Of a stretch of 64,000 nt of DNA, positions 25,721 to 34,687 are shown in pieces (position 1 is the first letter of the stretch; each line of letters begins with the position of its first letter). A program made the position numbers and the translations under genes. This stretch comes from Allocatelliglobosispora scoriae (GTDB lineage: Bacteria > Actinomycetota > Actinomycetes > Mycobacteriales > Micromonosporaceae), in assembly GCF_014204945.1 (NCBI RefSeq), contig NZ_JACHMN010000002.1, positions 1,316,503 to 1,380,502 on the forward strand. Direction: 5' to 3'. The notes under the pieces are model-generated. The model saw nothing but the letters and a program-made list of their open reading frames with translations. It made no database searches and was not told the origin of the DNA.

Positions 25721-25741
25721 GACCAGAGTGTATGAATGTCG
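25711..25741. promoter_or_regulatory. Probable LysR operator
   Basis: Perfect inverted repeat CGACATTCAT / ATGAATGTCG (25711-25720 and 25732-25741) with an 11-nt spacer, containing the T-N11-A pattern of LysR sites. It overlaps the LysR start codon and lies about 50 bp before the EamA start. Confidence 0.6.
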
Positions 25742-25788
25742 CCGCCTATGCATTTCTCGAATCACTGCGAGCGGTGCAGGCTGTGCCC

Positions 25789-26652
25789 ATGACCACGATC
25801 GCGCCGCCCGCCGCCGCACCCACGACCGGCCTCGCCGGCGGTGTCGCCGCGCTCGCCGCCAGCGGACTCTCCAACCAGGTCGGCGCGGCGACCGGTGCCC
25901 TCGCCTTCCCCGTCATCGGCCCGGTCGGGGTGGTGAGCATCCGGCAGTTCGTCGCGGCGGGCGTGCTGATGGCGACCGTGCGGCCGCCGCTGCGCAGCTT
26001 CACCCGGCAGCAGTGGTGGCCGGTGCTCTGCCTCGGTCTCGTCTTCGGCACGATGAACCTCACGCTCTACGCCGCGATCGACCGGATCGGGCTCGGCCTC
26101 GCCGTCACGCTGGAGTTCCTCGGCCCGATGGCGATCGCGCTCGCGACGACCCGGCGCCGCTCGGGGCTCGCCTACGCACTCGCCGCCGCCGTCGGGGTGG
26201 CGATCCTGTCCCGGCCCCAGCCGACCACCGATTACCTCGGCATCGCCCTCGGGCTCGTCGCCGCCGCCTGCTGGGCCGCTTACATCCTGCTCAACCGGGT
26301 GATCGGCGCCCGCCTGCCGGGGCTGCAGGGGACGGCCGCCGCAGCCGGGTTCTCCGCGCTGCTCTACCTGCCCGTCGGGGTGTGGGTGCTGATCGCCCAT
26401 CCGCCGACGCCGGCCGCACTCGGCTGCGCACTCACGACCGGGGTGCTCTCGTCGATCGTGCCCTACGCCGCCGACATCATCACGCTGCGCCGGGTGCCGC
26501 CGCACCTGTTCGGCATCCTGATGAGCATGAACCCGGTGATCGCGGCACTGGTCGGGCTCGTCGTGCTGCACCAGGTGCTCGGGTGGAGCGAGGTCGTGGC
26601 GATGGGTCTGATCGTGCTCGCCAACGTCGCGGCGGTCGCCTCGTCCGACTGA
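25789..26652 (+). CDS. EamA/RhtA-type exporter
   Basis: 287 residues with about ten transmembrane helices in two EamA repeats (first from VAALAASGLSNQVG, second from YLGIALGLVAAACWAAYILLNRV). LTLYAAIDRIGLGLAVTLEFLGPMAIAL and VPYAADIITLRRVPPHLFGILMSMNPVIAALVG are characteristic of the RhtA branch, exporters of threonine/homoserine and similar metabolites. ATG at 25789 is chosen because the N-terminus matches family start; an earlier ATG at 25732 lies in the LysR operator. Confidence 0.88.
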   Translation: MTTIAPPAAAPTTGLAGGVAALAASGLSNQVGAATGALAFPVIGPVGVVSIRQFVAAGVLMATVRPPLRSFTRQQWWPVLCLGLVFGTMNLTLYAAIDRIGLGLAVTLEFLGPMAIALATTRRRSGLAYALAAAVGVAILSRPQPTTDYLGIALGLVAAACWAAYILLNRVIGARLPGLQGTAAAAGFSALLYLPVGVWVLIAHPPTPAALGCALTTGVLSSIVPYAADIITLRRVPPHLFGILMSMNPVIAALVGLVVLHQVLGWSEVVAMGLIVLANVAAVASSD

Positions 26653-26674
26653 CGTGGCCGCATGCCGGAACGCC

Positions 26675-26844
26675 GCCGCGGCCCGGCGAGCCGGGCTCCA
26701 GGCATGCTGCTCGTCGAGGCCCGGACCGCCTCCTCGTCACCGGCCTGGCGGACGACCTCGCCGCCGCCCGCACCATCGAACGCAACGGCGGCGTCCTCGA
26801 AAGCCTCCGCGACACTCCGCACGGCCGGGGTGCGGCGCTACTAG
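26675..26844 (+). pseudogene. GNAT acetyltransferase C-terminal relic
   Basis: In one frame the DNA reads RLLVTGLADDLAAARTIERNGG (26735-26800) and LESLRDT, the C-terminal acceptor strand/helix of GNAT enzymes, then the ending VRRY-stop is found in another frame at 26829-26844. No start or acetyl-CoA loop remains. It sits just behind the EamA gene. I read it as the degraded tail of a former acetyltransferase gene; only about 55 codons are recognisable. Confidence 0.55.
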
Positions 26845-28013
26845 ATCGCCCGGGACCGCTGACGGCCGCCCCGGCGCCGGCGCAGCAGCAGGGCGCTCGC
26901 GGCACCGATCGCGAGCGGTGCCGGCAGGAACCCCACCGCGACCGAACCGCTGGCGTCGAGCAGTGCACCGTCCACAGCGGACCCCGCAGCGCTGCCGACC
27001 GCGAACGCCGTCGCCACCCAGGCGAACGACTCCGCCGCCGTCCCCGCCGGGGCGACCTTGTCGGCCGAGATGAAGACCGCGGTGAGCATCGCGGGCAGCC
27101 CCGCACCGCTCACCACCAGGAGGACCACCATCACCGGCAACCCCGGCACGAGGAGCAGCGGCAGGTAGCTCACCGCCAGCAATCCCACGATCCCCGGCAG
27201 GCTCCGCCGCAGGTCAGCGGGTTGATGCCGGGCGAAGAGCAGTCCGCCGATCAGCGCACCCGTCGCCTGCGCGGCGAGCAGCCAGCCCGCCCACGACCGT
27301 GACCCGGCCGCCTCCGCGTAGCCCGTCACCGCCACGACCGTGCTGCCGACACCCGCTCCCACCAGCAGCGTCGCGGCGAGCAGCAGCCGCAGCGCCGCCG
27401 ACCGCAGCGGCCCGGCCCAGTGCCGCGGCACCGTCTCGCCCCGCCACCGGTTCACGACCGGCGCGGTGGCGAAGATCAGCGTTCCCACGAGCTGCACGAC
27501 GCCGATCGCGACGAGCCCGCCCACCGATCCACCGAGGCCGATCGCGCCCAGCGCCAGCACCGGCCCCACGATGAAGATCAGCTCCTGCGCGGTGACATCG
27601 ACCGTATAGGCCACGTGCACCAGCTCCGGCGGCACCAGGTCCTTCCACAGCACCCGCAGGCACGACTCGAACGGCGGCGCGCCCACCCCGATCAGAACTG
27701 CCGCGACCAGCATCGCAGCCGTCCCCGGCCGCAGTGCCGTGACGATGAGCCCCAGGGTGGAGAGCGCCACGGCCGCCCACAGCACCGGTGGTTGCCGCCA
27801 CCGGTCCGCCAGCCTCGACAGCAGCGGCTGCCCGATCGCCGTCCCCGCGCTGTAGGCCCCCACCACCAGCCCTGCCAGCCCGATCGACATCGTCTCGCGC
27901 GCGAAGAGCAGCAGCACCAGCGGCGCCGCCCCCAGCGGCAGTCGCCCGATCAGGCTCCCACCCAAAACCCAGACCACCTGGGGTGTACGCAGAAAGCCAC
28001 CCACACCGGACAC
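26841..28013 (-). CDS. MFS transporter
   Basis: 390 residues with about twelve hydrophobic helices; LLSRLADRWRQPPVLW is the MFS motif-A-like loop between helices 2 and 3 and GPVLALGAIGLGG a later helix. It belongs to the drug:H+ antiporter-like actinobacterial MFS proteins; substrate not predictable. The frame runs to 28142, but the GTG at 28013 has CTAGGAG upstream and gives a normal N-terminus (SGVGGFLRTPQVVWV). The poly-Arg C-terminus is typical of inside anchoring. Confidence 0.85.
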   Translation of the reverse strand: MSGVGGFLRTPQVVWVLGGSLIGRLPLGAAPLVLLLFARETMSIGLAGLVVGAYSAGTAIGQPLLSRLADRWRQPPVLWAAVALSTLGLIVTALRPGTAAMLVAAVLIGVGAPPFESCLRVLWKDLVPPELVHVAYTVDVTAQELIFIVGPVLALGAIGLGGSVGGLVAIGVVQLVGTLIFATAPVVNRWRGETVPRHWAGPLRSAALRLLLAATLLVGAGVGSTVVAVTGYAEAAGSRSWAGWLLAAQATGALIGGLLFARHQPADLRRSLPGIVGLLAVSYLPLLLVPGLPVMVVLLVVSGAGLPAMLTAVFISADKVAPAGTAAESFAWVATAFAVGSAAGSAVDGALLDASGSVAVGFLPAPLAIGAASALLLRRRRGGRQRSRAI

Positions 28014-28362
28014 GACAACTCCTAGATCAACTCGCAGACGGGGTCCTGGTGAAGCGGCCCGGTCAGGGAGCGAAGTCCCCGCGTTCGTGATCGTTGCCGT
28101 AGAGCGGCAGGTCAGGAGTGATCCACTGCGCGTAGGCGGCATCCAGCGAGATCACCCCGCCACCCTAGCGCGCCTGAGAAGCATCCCGAATCCTGCCCAC
28201 CTCCACTCTTAGGACCAACTCTTGAAGAGTTGCGGCGATCTTGGCCAGGAGTGCCGTCCCACACTCCCGCATGATCGCGCTAAAACCCTGAAACTGCGCG
28301 AATCTTGGGCACACGAAGGGCCTATTTCCGGGAAGCAACGCGATCAAGCTCGGCGGCAGAGC
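28014..28362. other. Intergenic region upstream of MFS gene
   Basis: About 350 bp between the MFS gene and the ABC exporter gene. It holds the MFS promoter region, a 30-codon minus-strand frame at 28063-28155 starting GTG that looks protein-like (WITPDLPLYGNDHE) but is unsupported, and a family A palindrome at 28216-28232. Nothing else identified. Confidence 0.4.
28216..28232. repeat. Family A palindrome, full consensus copy
   Basis: Exact CAACTCTTGAAGAGTTG with both conserved flanks: TTAGGAC on the left and GCGGCGATCTTGG on the right. It is the best consensus copy in the window and lies between two minus-strand genes. Confidence 0.9.
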
Positions 28363-30321
28363 TCAGGTGCGGGCGGACCAGGTGGCGTACATGCCGGCGT
28401 AGTGGCCGCCCGTCGCCACCAGTTCAGCGTGGGAACCGGACTCCAGGATCCCCGAGGCGTCGACCACGATGATCCGGTCGGCCCGCATCGCCGTCGACAG
28501 CCGGTGCGCGATGAGCAGCGCCGTGCGCCCGTCCAGCAGCCGGTCCAGTGCCCGCTCGACGAGCAGCTCGGACCGCAGGTCCAGATTGGAGGTCGCCTCG
28601 TCGAGCACCACCACCCGCGGCTGCGCCAGGAAGGCCCGGGCCAGCGCGAGGAGCTGCCGCTGCCCCGACGAGACCGACTGCCCCCGCTCGTGCAGGGGTG
28701 CGTCGAGGCCTAGCTGCGTACGCTCGACCAGCTCACGAAGGCCGACGGCATCGACGGCGGACCAGATCTCGTCGTCGGTCGCCTCCGGCCGGGCGAAGGC
28801 GATGTTGTCCCGCAGGGAGCCGACGAACATGAAGGGCTCCTGCGGTACGACACCGATCTGCCGGCGCAGCGACGCGAGGGTGACGCTGCGCAGGTCGACG
28901 CCGTCGATGAGGATCCGCCCCGAGTCGGGGTCGTGCAGCCGGGTGACGAGCTTGGCGAGCGTGGACTTGCCCGCGCCGGTGGGTCCGACCACGGCGAGGG
29001 TCTCCCCCGGTGCGATGCGCAGTTCGACGTCGCGGAGCACGGGACGGCCCGGCTCGTAGCCGAACGTGACGCCGGAGAAGACGATCTCCCCGCGTACCCG
29101 CGGAAGGGGTTGGGCCTGGGGGGTTTCCGGGACCGTCGGCGCTGCCGCGAGCAGCTCGCGGAGCTTGAGCACCGCGGCCCGGCCCTGCTGGTAGTTGGTG
29201 TAGAGCTGCACGAGCTGCTGCACCGGCGCGAAGAACGCGTTGAGGTAGAGCACGAACGCGGTCAGCTCGCCGATGCGCAGATCGCCGTCGAGGACCATGT
29301 TGCCGCCGATGAGCAGCAGAGCGGCGAGGCCGAGCATGCCGATCACGGAGGTGCCGGGCCCGTAGATCGCGTTGATGTGGCCGGTGAAGTCGTTGGCGTC
29401 GCGGTAGGCGCCGACCACCGCGCGGTGCGCGGCCGTGTTGCGCTCCTGGCGGTTGTGGGCGGTGATGACGCGTACGCCGTAGAGGTTCTCCGACAGGTCC
29501 GAGAACATCGCACCGATCGTGTCGCGCTGCCTGCGGTAGCCCACGTCCGACGCCTTGCGGAACCACAGCGACGCCACGAGCAGCAGCGGCACCACGAGGA
29601 AGAGGGTGATCGACGCGAGCTGCACGTTGTAGCTGAAGAGCACCACGGTGACCACGACCATGGTGAGCCCCTGGACCGCGAACTGCGCCAGCCCCTCCTG
29701 GAAGAGCTGCTGCAGCGCCTCGACGTCGGAGGTCATCCGGGTCATGATGACCCCGGCCTTCTCCCGCGTGTAGTAGTCCATGGAGAGGCGCTGGAGCTGC
29801 GCGAAGACCCGGACGCGCAGGTCGCGCATCGTGTCGGCGGCGAGTCGGCCGGTCTGGCGCATCCGGGCGCCGGACGCGGCCCACCCGGCGATGACGGAGG
29901 CGGCGAAGAGCCCCGCGGCGAGCAGCACGATGTCGAAGTCGCGGGGGACGATGCCGTGGTCGATCCCGATCTGCACGAGCAGCGGACCGGCCTGCAGCAG
30001 CAGCGTCTCGACGATGACGAGCGCCACGGCGACGGCGAAGGTCCGGCCGTGGCCGCGGATCAGCGACACCATGGTGAGCGGGCCGGTACGCGGTGGCTGG
30101 TGGGTGAAGGTGTCGGCGGGTTCCGCGTGGTCGGGCTCGCTGCGTTCGAGCTTCGCCACCCCGGCCATCAGCTCGGCCGGGATGCCCGCGAAGGGCAGTC
30201 CCTCGCCCGCTCCGACCTGCCGTCCGCCGCCTCGGTTGACGCCGATGCCGCCGAGGCCGCCCATGGGTGCGCTGCCGGGACCCGCGCCGGGGCCGCCGAA
30301 TCCGCCACCGAACATGCTCAT
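28363..30321 (-). CDS. ABC exporter half-transporter 2 (TMD-NBD)
   Basis: 652 residues. A Gly/Pro-rich N-terminus, six transmembrane helices (residues ~90-370) and a nucleotide-binding domain with Walker A GPTGAGKST, signature SVSSGQRQLLAL, Walker B VVVLDEATSNLD and H-loop IAHRLST. It is a type IV (MsbA/LmrA-like) half-exporter and almost certainly pairs with the product of the upstream gene, whose stop overlaps this ATG (ATGA at 30318). Heterodimeric exporters of this actinobacterial type move drugs or lipids; substrate unknown. Confidence 0.94.
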   Translation of the reverse strand: MSMFGGGFGGPGAGPGSAPMGGLGGIGVNRGGGRQVGAGEGLPFAGIPAELMAGVAKLERSEPDHAEPADTFTHQPPRTGPLTMVSLIRGHGRTFAVAVALVIVETLLLQAGPLLVQIGIDHGIVPRDFDIVLLAAGLFAASVIAGWAASGARMRQTGRLAADTMRDLRVRVFAQLQRLSMDYYTREKAGVIMTRMTSDVEALQQLFQEGLAQFAVQGLTMVVVTVVLFSYNVQLASITLFLVVPLLLVASLWFRKASDVGYRRQRDTIGAMFSDLSENLYGVRVITAHNRQERNTAAHRAVVGAYRDANDFTGHINAIYGPGTSVIGMLGLAALLLIGGNMVLDGDLRIGELTAFVLYLNAFFAPVQQLVQLYTNYQQGRAAVLKLRELLAAAPTVPETPQAQPLPRVRGEIVFSGVTFGYEPGRPVLRDVELRIAPGETLAVVGPTGAGKSTLAKLVTRLHDPDSGRILIDGVDLRSVTLASLRRQIGVVPQEPFMFVGSLRDNIAFARPEATDDEIWSAVDAVGLRELVERTQLGLDAPLHERGQSVSSGQRQLLALARAFLAQPRVVVLDEATSNLDLRSELLVERALDRLLDGRTALLIAHRLSTAMRADRIIVVDASGILESGSHAELVATGGHYAGMYATWSART

Positions 30322-32318
30322 GCCGTCACTCCGTCGGTGTCGTGGTGCCGGGATCCAGCGGCGGCCGGGCCGCCCGGTGGCCGCGCCGACGGCACCAGCT
30401 CTTGAGCCGATGGCACCAACTCTTGAAGAGTTGCGCCGATCTCGGCGCCGCCCGCGGTGCCGCCGCCCGCGAAACCGCCGCCCGCAGCACCGCCGCCCCC
30501 GGTGCCGCCGGCAGCCGGGACGCCGGGCGGAGTGACGCCGAGGTCGGCCGCCCCGTCCGGGTCGATCGAGGCGAGGACCGCGCCGTAGCGGGGCTCGCTC
30601 ACGAGCAGTTCGTCGTGGGTGCCGGTCGCGAGCACCCGGCCGCCGTCGATGAGGACCACCCGGTCGGCGAGCGCGATCGTCGACAGCCGGTGCGCGACGA
30701 TGATCGTGGTGCGGTCGGTGAGCAGCGCCGACAGCGCCGAGTGGATCCGCTTCTCCACGGTCACGTCGACCGCGCTCGTCGCGTCGTCCAGGACCAGGAT
30801 CGGCGGGTTGACCAGCAGCGCTCTGGCGATGGCGAGGCGCTGGCGCTGGCCGCCGGAGAGCGTGTAGCCGCGCTCGCCGACGACGGTGGCGTACCCGTCG
30901 GGGAGTTCTCGGATGAAGCCGTCGGCCCCGGCGGCGATGGCCGCGGCGATCACGTCGGCGGCGTCCGCCCCGGGCCGGCCGTAGGCGATGTTGTCGTGGA
31001 TCGAGACCGAGAAGAGGAAGGGCTCGTCGGGGACGATGCCGATCTGGTCGCGCAGCCCGGCGAGCTCGTAATCGCGCACGTCGCGGCCGTCGATGGTGAT
31101 CCGGCCGGCGTCGGCGTCGTAGAAGCGGGCGAGCAGCTTCGCCACGGTCGACTTGCCGGAGCCGGTGGCGCCGACGACGGCGACCGTCTCACCCGGCTCG
31201 ACCCGCAGGTCCAGGCCGTGCAGCGCTTCGGTGCCGTTGGGGTAGGTGAACTCGACGCCGTCGAAGACGATCTCGCCGCGGATGCGGGCCCGGACCGGGT
31301 CGGCCGCCTCGACGATCTCCGAGGAGGTGTCGAGCACCTCGTAGATGCGGTGTGCGGAGGCGGCGGCCCGCTGACCCATCATGATCATCATGCCGAGCAT
31401 CCGGAAGGGCGGCTGCAGCATCAGCACGTAGGAGTTGAAGGCGACGATCGCGCCGACCGAGGTGTGCCCCTCGATCACCATCCAGCCGCCGCAGAGCAGC
31501 ACCAGCGCCATGCCGAGGCGGGGCAGGCTGTCCAGCGTCGGCGACCAGCGGCTGCGGATCACCGCATCGCGCCGGTACGCCCACCGCACCCGGTCCGCCG
31601 CCTTCGCCAGGAGCGTGAGCTGCCGCTGCTCGCCCGCGAAGGCCTTGACGATCCGGACGCCGTTGATGTTCTCGTCGACGATCGTGGCGACACCGGCGAG
31701 GCGGGACTGGATCAGCCAGGAGACCGGGAAGATCGCCTTGCGCATGGAGACCCCGAGGATCGCGATGACCGGCATGGCGAGCATCGCGACGATCGCGAGC
31801 GGCACGTTGATCGAGAGCATCAGGATGAAGGCGAAGATCGCAATCGTGCACTGGACCAGGATCGACGGGCCGAAGGCGAGGTACATCTGGACGGCGCGGA
31901 TGTCGGAGCTGGAGCGCGACATCAGCTCGCCGGACTGCACCCGGTCATAGAAGCCGAACGGCATCCGGACCAGGTGCGAGAAGATGATGTTGCGCATGTC
32001 GTACTCGATCTCGTACGCCGTGCGCAGCAGGTAGCGCCGGGCCAGGTAGTTGATGACGCCCCCGGCGATCGCGAGCCCCGCCACCCACCAGACATATGTC
32101 GTCAGCGGCGCGGTCCGTGCCACCAGCGCGTCGTCGATGCCGATGCGCACCATGTTGGGGATCTGCACCTGCACGATGAGGCCGATCAGCGAGAGCCCGA
32201 GGGAGGTCAGCAGCAGCCATCGGTGCGCCTTGACCAGCGGCAGGGCCCGGCGCAGCCAGGACTTGGTGACATCGGGATCGATCGCCGCGGTGGGGGTGCG
32301 GTAGCGCGACGTGGTCAC
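30318..32318 (-). CDS. ABC exporter half-transporter 1 with palindrome-derived tail
   Basis: 666 residues: TMD residues ~30-320, NBD with GATGSGKST, TLSGGQRQRLAIARALL, ILVLDDATSAVD and VAHRLST. The canonical protein should end near the VLASIDPDGA region. The additional ~75 residues are Gly-rich and then read IGATLQELVPSAQELVPSA, which is the translation of one full and one partial family A palindrome (30395-30433), so a non-coding repeat has been taken into the reading frame. ATG start at 32318; the stop overlaps the partner gene. Confidence 0.93.
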   Translation of the reverse strand: MTTSRYRTPTAAIDPDVTKSWLRRALPLVKAHRWLLLTSLGLSLIGLIVQVQIPNMVRIGIDDALVARTAPLTTYVWWVAGLAIAGGVINYLARRYLLRTAYEIEYDMRNIIFSHLVRMPFGFYDRVQSGELMSRSSSDIRAVQMYLAFGPSILVQCTIAIFAFILMLSINVPLAIVAMLAMPVIAILGVSMRKAIFPVSWLIQSRLAGVATIVDENINGVRIVKAFAGEQRQLTLLAKAADRVRWAYRRDAVIRSRWSPTLDSLPRLGMALVLLCGGWMVIEGHTSVGAIVAFNSYVLMLQPPFRMLGMMIMMGQRAAASAHRIYEVLDTSSEIVEAADPVRARIRGEIVFDGVEFTYPNGTEALHGLDLRVEPGETVAVVGATGSGKSTVAKLLARFYDADAGRITIDGRDVRDYELAGLRDQIGIVPDEPFLFSVSIHDNIAYGRPGADAADVIAAAIAAGADGFIRELPDGYATVVGERGYTLSGGQRQRLAIARALLVNPPILVLDDATSAVDVTVEKRIHSALSALLTDRTTIIVAHRLSTIALADRVVLIDGGRVLATGTHDELLVSEPRYGAVLASIDPDGAADLGVTPPGVPAAGGTGGGGAAGGGFAGGGTAGGAEIGATLQELVPSAQELVPSARPPGGPAAAGSRHHDTDGVTA
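30395..30433. repeat. Family A palindrome plus half copy inside ABC exporter gene
   Basis: Exact CAACTCTTGAAGAGTTG at 30417-30433 with right flank GCGCCGATCT, preceded by a degenerate half copy CCAGCTCTTGAGCCGA at 30395-30410. Both are translated in the exporter's C-terminal tail, producing the duplicated ELVPSA peptide. Confidence 0.85.
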
Positions 32319-32454
32319 AGGCGTCCTTACCGAGACGAGGTGGAAAATCTAGTCGTTAGCTAGGCTACGCATTATTCCCATCTTCGGTCGGCCCGGGAAG
32401 AGCCCGCGAGAGTGACGTAGCTATCCACCGAGATCCGTTAACAGACACGCAGAA

Positions 32455-32479
32455 GTGCCCGCGCGGGGAGCGCGGGCAC
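32455..32479 (-). terminator. Hairpin terminator after lipoprotein gene
   Basis: A 10-bp GC stem (GTGCCCGCGC/GCGCGGGCAC) with 5-nt loop just beyond the stop of the minus-strand lipoprotein gene at 32501, followed by a weak T-rich stretch. It also separates that gene from the promoter of the ABC exporter operon. Confidence 0.7.
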
Positions 32480-32500
32480 GGCAGTTCCGGAGTGCGGGGT

Positions 32501-33421
32501 CTAGCGCACGCCCGCGAAGCTGGACGACGACGGCGCAGCCGAGGTCGACGGGCTCGGCGAGGTCGGCACCGACGGCGACGACGTCGGGGTCGAGGTCGGC
32601 GAGGTCGTCGGGGACGGGGACGGCGAGCTCGTGCGGTTGAGGTTGTTGTACATCTGCGTCGTCAGCGAGTCGGCGAGGGCCGGGTCGGACTCGTTCACGA
32701 TGAGCAGGGTGTTGCCCTGACCCGTGACGTTGACGTTGGCGACACAGGACTGCGCCACATCGAGCGACATCGAGGCGCCGGGGGGCATCTCGAAGCGGCG
32801 CACCAGCTCGGCCTCGGCCGATCCGGCCGTGACGTTGAAGGTGGTGGTGCCGGTGACCGAGTAGCCGACCGTACCCGGCAGGGCCGGACCGGTCCGCGCC
32901 TTGTAGGTCACGTTACCGGTGACCGGGGTCTGCCCGGCGAAGGTCACGGTGCCCCGGGCACAGGGCGCCAGCGCCGCCTTGACCCGGTCGACCAGCGCCT
33001 GGTTGGCACCGGTGGGGATGTTCAGCGCCAGCTGGCTGAAGTTGTCGTTGTGGTCCTCGTGCACCCGGGTGCCGTACTGGACGTAGCCGTCGAGCTGGTT
33101 GAGCGGCTTGCCGAGGGCGTCGGCGAGGTAGGTCTCGCAGGACTTCGGCGCGAAGGTAACGCCCTGCGCGGCGACGAGGCCGCCGAGCTCGGCCGCCTGC
33201 TTCACGGTCATCGGGCCCTGGACAGACCGGGTGGCGGGCTGCCCGGCGATGGGAACCAGCACGGAGCGCAGGTCGGTGGCGTTGAGGCCGACGGAGACTC
33301 CCTGGACGCCGTCGGGTGCCGCGGTGGGTTGCACCGACGAGCACGCCGCGGCTGCGGCGATGACTGCGGTCGCCAGAGCGAGTACGGCGCCACTCTTGAT
33401 CATCTTGCCACGTGTACGCAT
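32501..33421 (-). CDS. Secreted lipoprotein, paralogue A
   Basis: 306 residues. Lipoprotein signal with lipobox region VIAAAAACSS, then a ~210-residue domain (DLRSVLVPIAGQPATRSVQGPMTVKQAAELGG; CETYLADALG; YVQYGTRVHEDHNDNF; TQMYNNL), and a Ser/Thr/Pro tail of ~45 residues. About 45 percent identical by eye to the next gene, so a tandem duplication. Cys pairs (CETY and CARG, plus CVAN) are conserved. ATG at 33421 is favoured as start since it opens the signal peptide; the frame extends further upstream. I do not recognise the domain; a cell-surface sensor or binding protein is plausible. Confidence 0.78.
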   Translation of the reverse strand: MRTRGKMIKSGAVLALATAVIAAAAACSSVQPTAAPDGVQGVSVGLNATDLRSVLVPIAGQPATRSVQGPMTVKQAAELGGLVAAQGVTFAPKSCETYLADALGKPLNQLDGYVQYGTRVHEDHNDNFSQLALNIPTGANQALVDRVKAALAPCARGTVTFAGQTPVTGNVTYKARTGPALPGTVGYSVTGTTTFNVTAGSAEAELVRRFEMPPGASMSLDVAQSCVANVNVTGQGNTLLIVNESDPALADSLTTQMYNNLNRTSSPSPSPTTSPTSTPTSSPSVPTSPSPSTSAAPSSSSFAGVR

Positions 33422-33680
33422 GATCTTGTCCGATCTACCCGCCCGGTAGGGCAGGCGCGAGAGGTGGTGGGTGACTGGCCAGTCCTTACAGAAACCAAGT
33501 GTCCTGTCTGGACGGAGCCCGGGCACCTCCCGCGTTGCCATGGCGACCGATGTGGACGGTCCACGGCGGAATCGAATAACGGGTGCCGTGCCCGCGCCGG
33601 TGGCGCGAGCACGGCGATCCGCCGGGCTCACGGCCGCACCGATCCTGACCGATCCGGAGCGACCGTGAGCAGCCTGCGGG

Positions 33681-34472
33681 TTAGTTGATCGTCTTGACGC
33701 CCTTCAGGTTGTTGTACATCTGGGTGGTGATCGAGTTGGCGAGCGCCACGTCGGACTCCTGGACCACGAAGAGCGTGGTGCCGGTGCCGGTGATGTTGAC
33801 CTGCTCGACACACGCCTCCGAGGAGTCGACGTTGAGCTGGGCACCCGGCGGGAGCTCGTAGTTCTCGACGATCTTCGCCTCAGGCGTACCCGGCTTGACC
33901 GCGAAGCGGGTCATACCGGTGATCGAGTAGCCGACGGTTCCGGCCAGCGCCGGGGTCGGGCGCTCCACGTAGGACACCTGGCCGGTGACCTTGCCGTCGA
34001 GCGTGACGGTGCCGGTGGCGCAGGGCTTGAGGGCCTCGCGCACCTTGTCGATCACGGCCTGGGTGACACCACCCGGGATCTCGACCGCCGCCTGGATGAA
34101 GTTGTCCTTGTGGGTGTCGTGGTCCCGGCTGCCGTACTGGATGTACCCGTTGAGGTCACCCATGTTGCCCAGAGCGCGGGCGAGGTAGTCGCCGCAGTTG
34201 GCGGGCGTGAACACGACGCCCTTCGGCGACGTCATGGCACCGGACTCGGCGGCCTGCTTCAGCGTCAGCGGGCCCGCCGAGGAGCGGGTGTCCGGCTGGG
34301 CCGACAGGGGGACGAGCGCCGAGCGCAGGTCCACCGATTGGGCCACGGTCACGGCCTGGACATCCTGCTTCGGCGACGCGGCGGGCTGCGACGAGGAGCA
34401 AGCAGCCGCGGTGGCGATCAGGCCGACGGCCAGCGCCAGGGCGGCGCCCCGGCCGATCAGATTGCTACGCAT
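33681..34472 (-). CDS. Secreted lipoprotein, paralogue B
   Basis: 263 residues with lipobox IATAAACSS and the same domain as paralogue A (DLRSALVPLSAQPDTRSSAGPLTLKQAAESG; NCGDYLARALG; YIQYGSRDHDTHKDNF), ending directly at TQMYNNLKGVKTIN without the Ser/Pro tail. ATG at 34472 follows GGAGGATGGG. Its upstream region resembles that of paralogue A (both contain a GGGCAGG-GCGCGAG-GGTGG series and a GGCCAGTC/GGCCGGTC segment), so promoter and gene were duplicated together. Function unknown. Confidence 0.78.
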   Translation of the reverse strand: MRSNLIGRGAALALAVGLIATAAACSSSQPAASPKQDVQAVTVAQSVDLRSALVPLSAQPDTRSSAGPLTLKQAAESGAMTSPKGVVFTPANCGDYLARALGNMGDLNGYIQYGSRDHDTHKDNFIQAAVEIPGGVTQAVIDKVREALKPCATGTVTLDGKVTGQVSYVERPTPALAGTVGYSITGMTRFAVKPGTPEAKIVENYELPPGAQLNVDSSEACVEQVNITGTGTTLFVVQESDVALANSITTQMYNNLKGVKTIN

Positions 34473-34687
34473 ATGTGTGTCCCATCCTCCTGCCCGTTCG
34501 GGGCAGGTGCGCGAGTGGTGGAGACCGGCCGGTCTTTGTTGCACTCACAGTCTCCGGTCCCACCGGGGTGGTCCACACCTCTTGCGTTGCCATGCCCGAG
34601 CGGCCATGGCCACGGGTATGGCCAGGCGAGCGACACATCAGCTGGAAGACGACGGTCGATCGCCTGGCCGGCAGGATCGGGATAGCA

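Noticed and set aside
28063-28155. Minus-strand 30-codon frame upstream of the MFS gene with protein-like composition
   Set aside because: Too short, no ribosome site beyond a weak GGG run, and no homology I recognise; left as part of the intergenic description.
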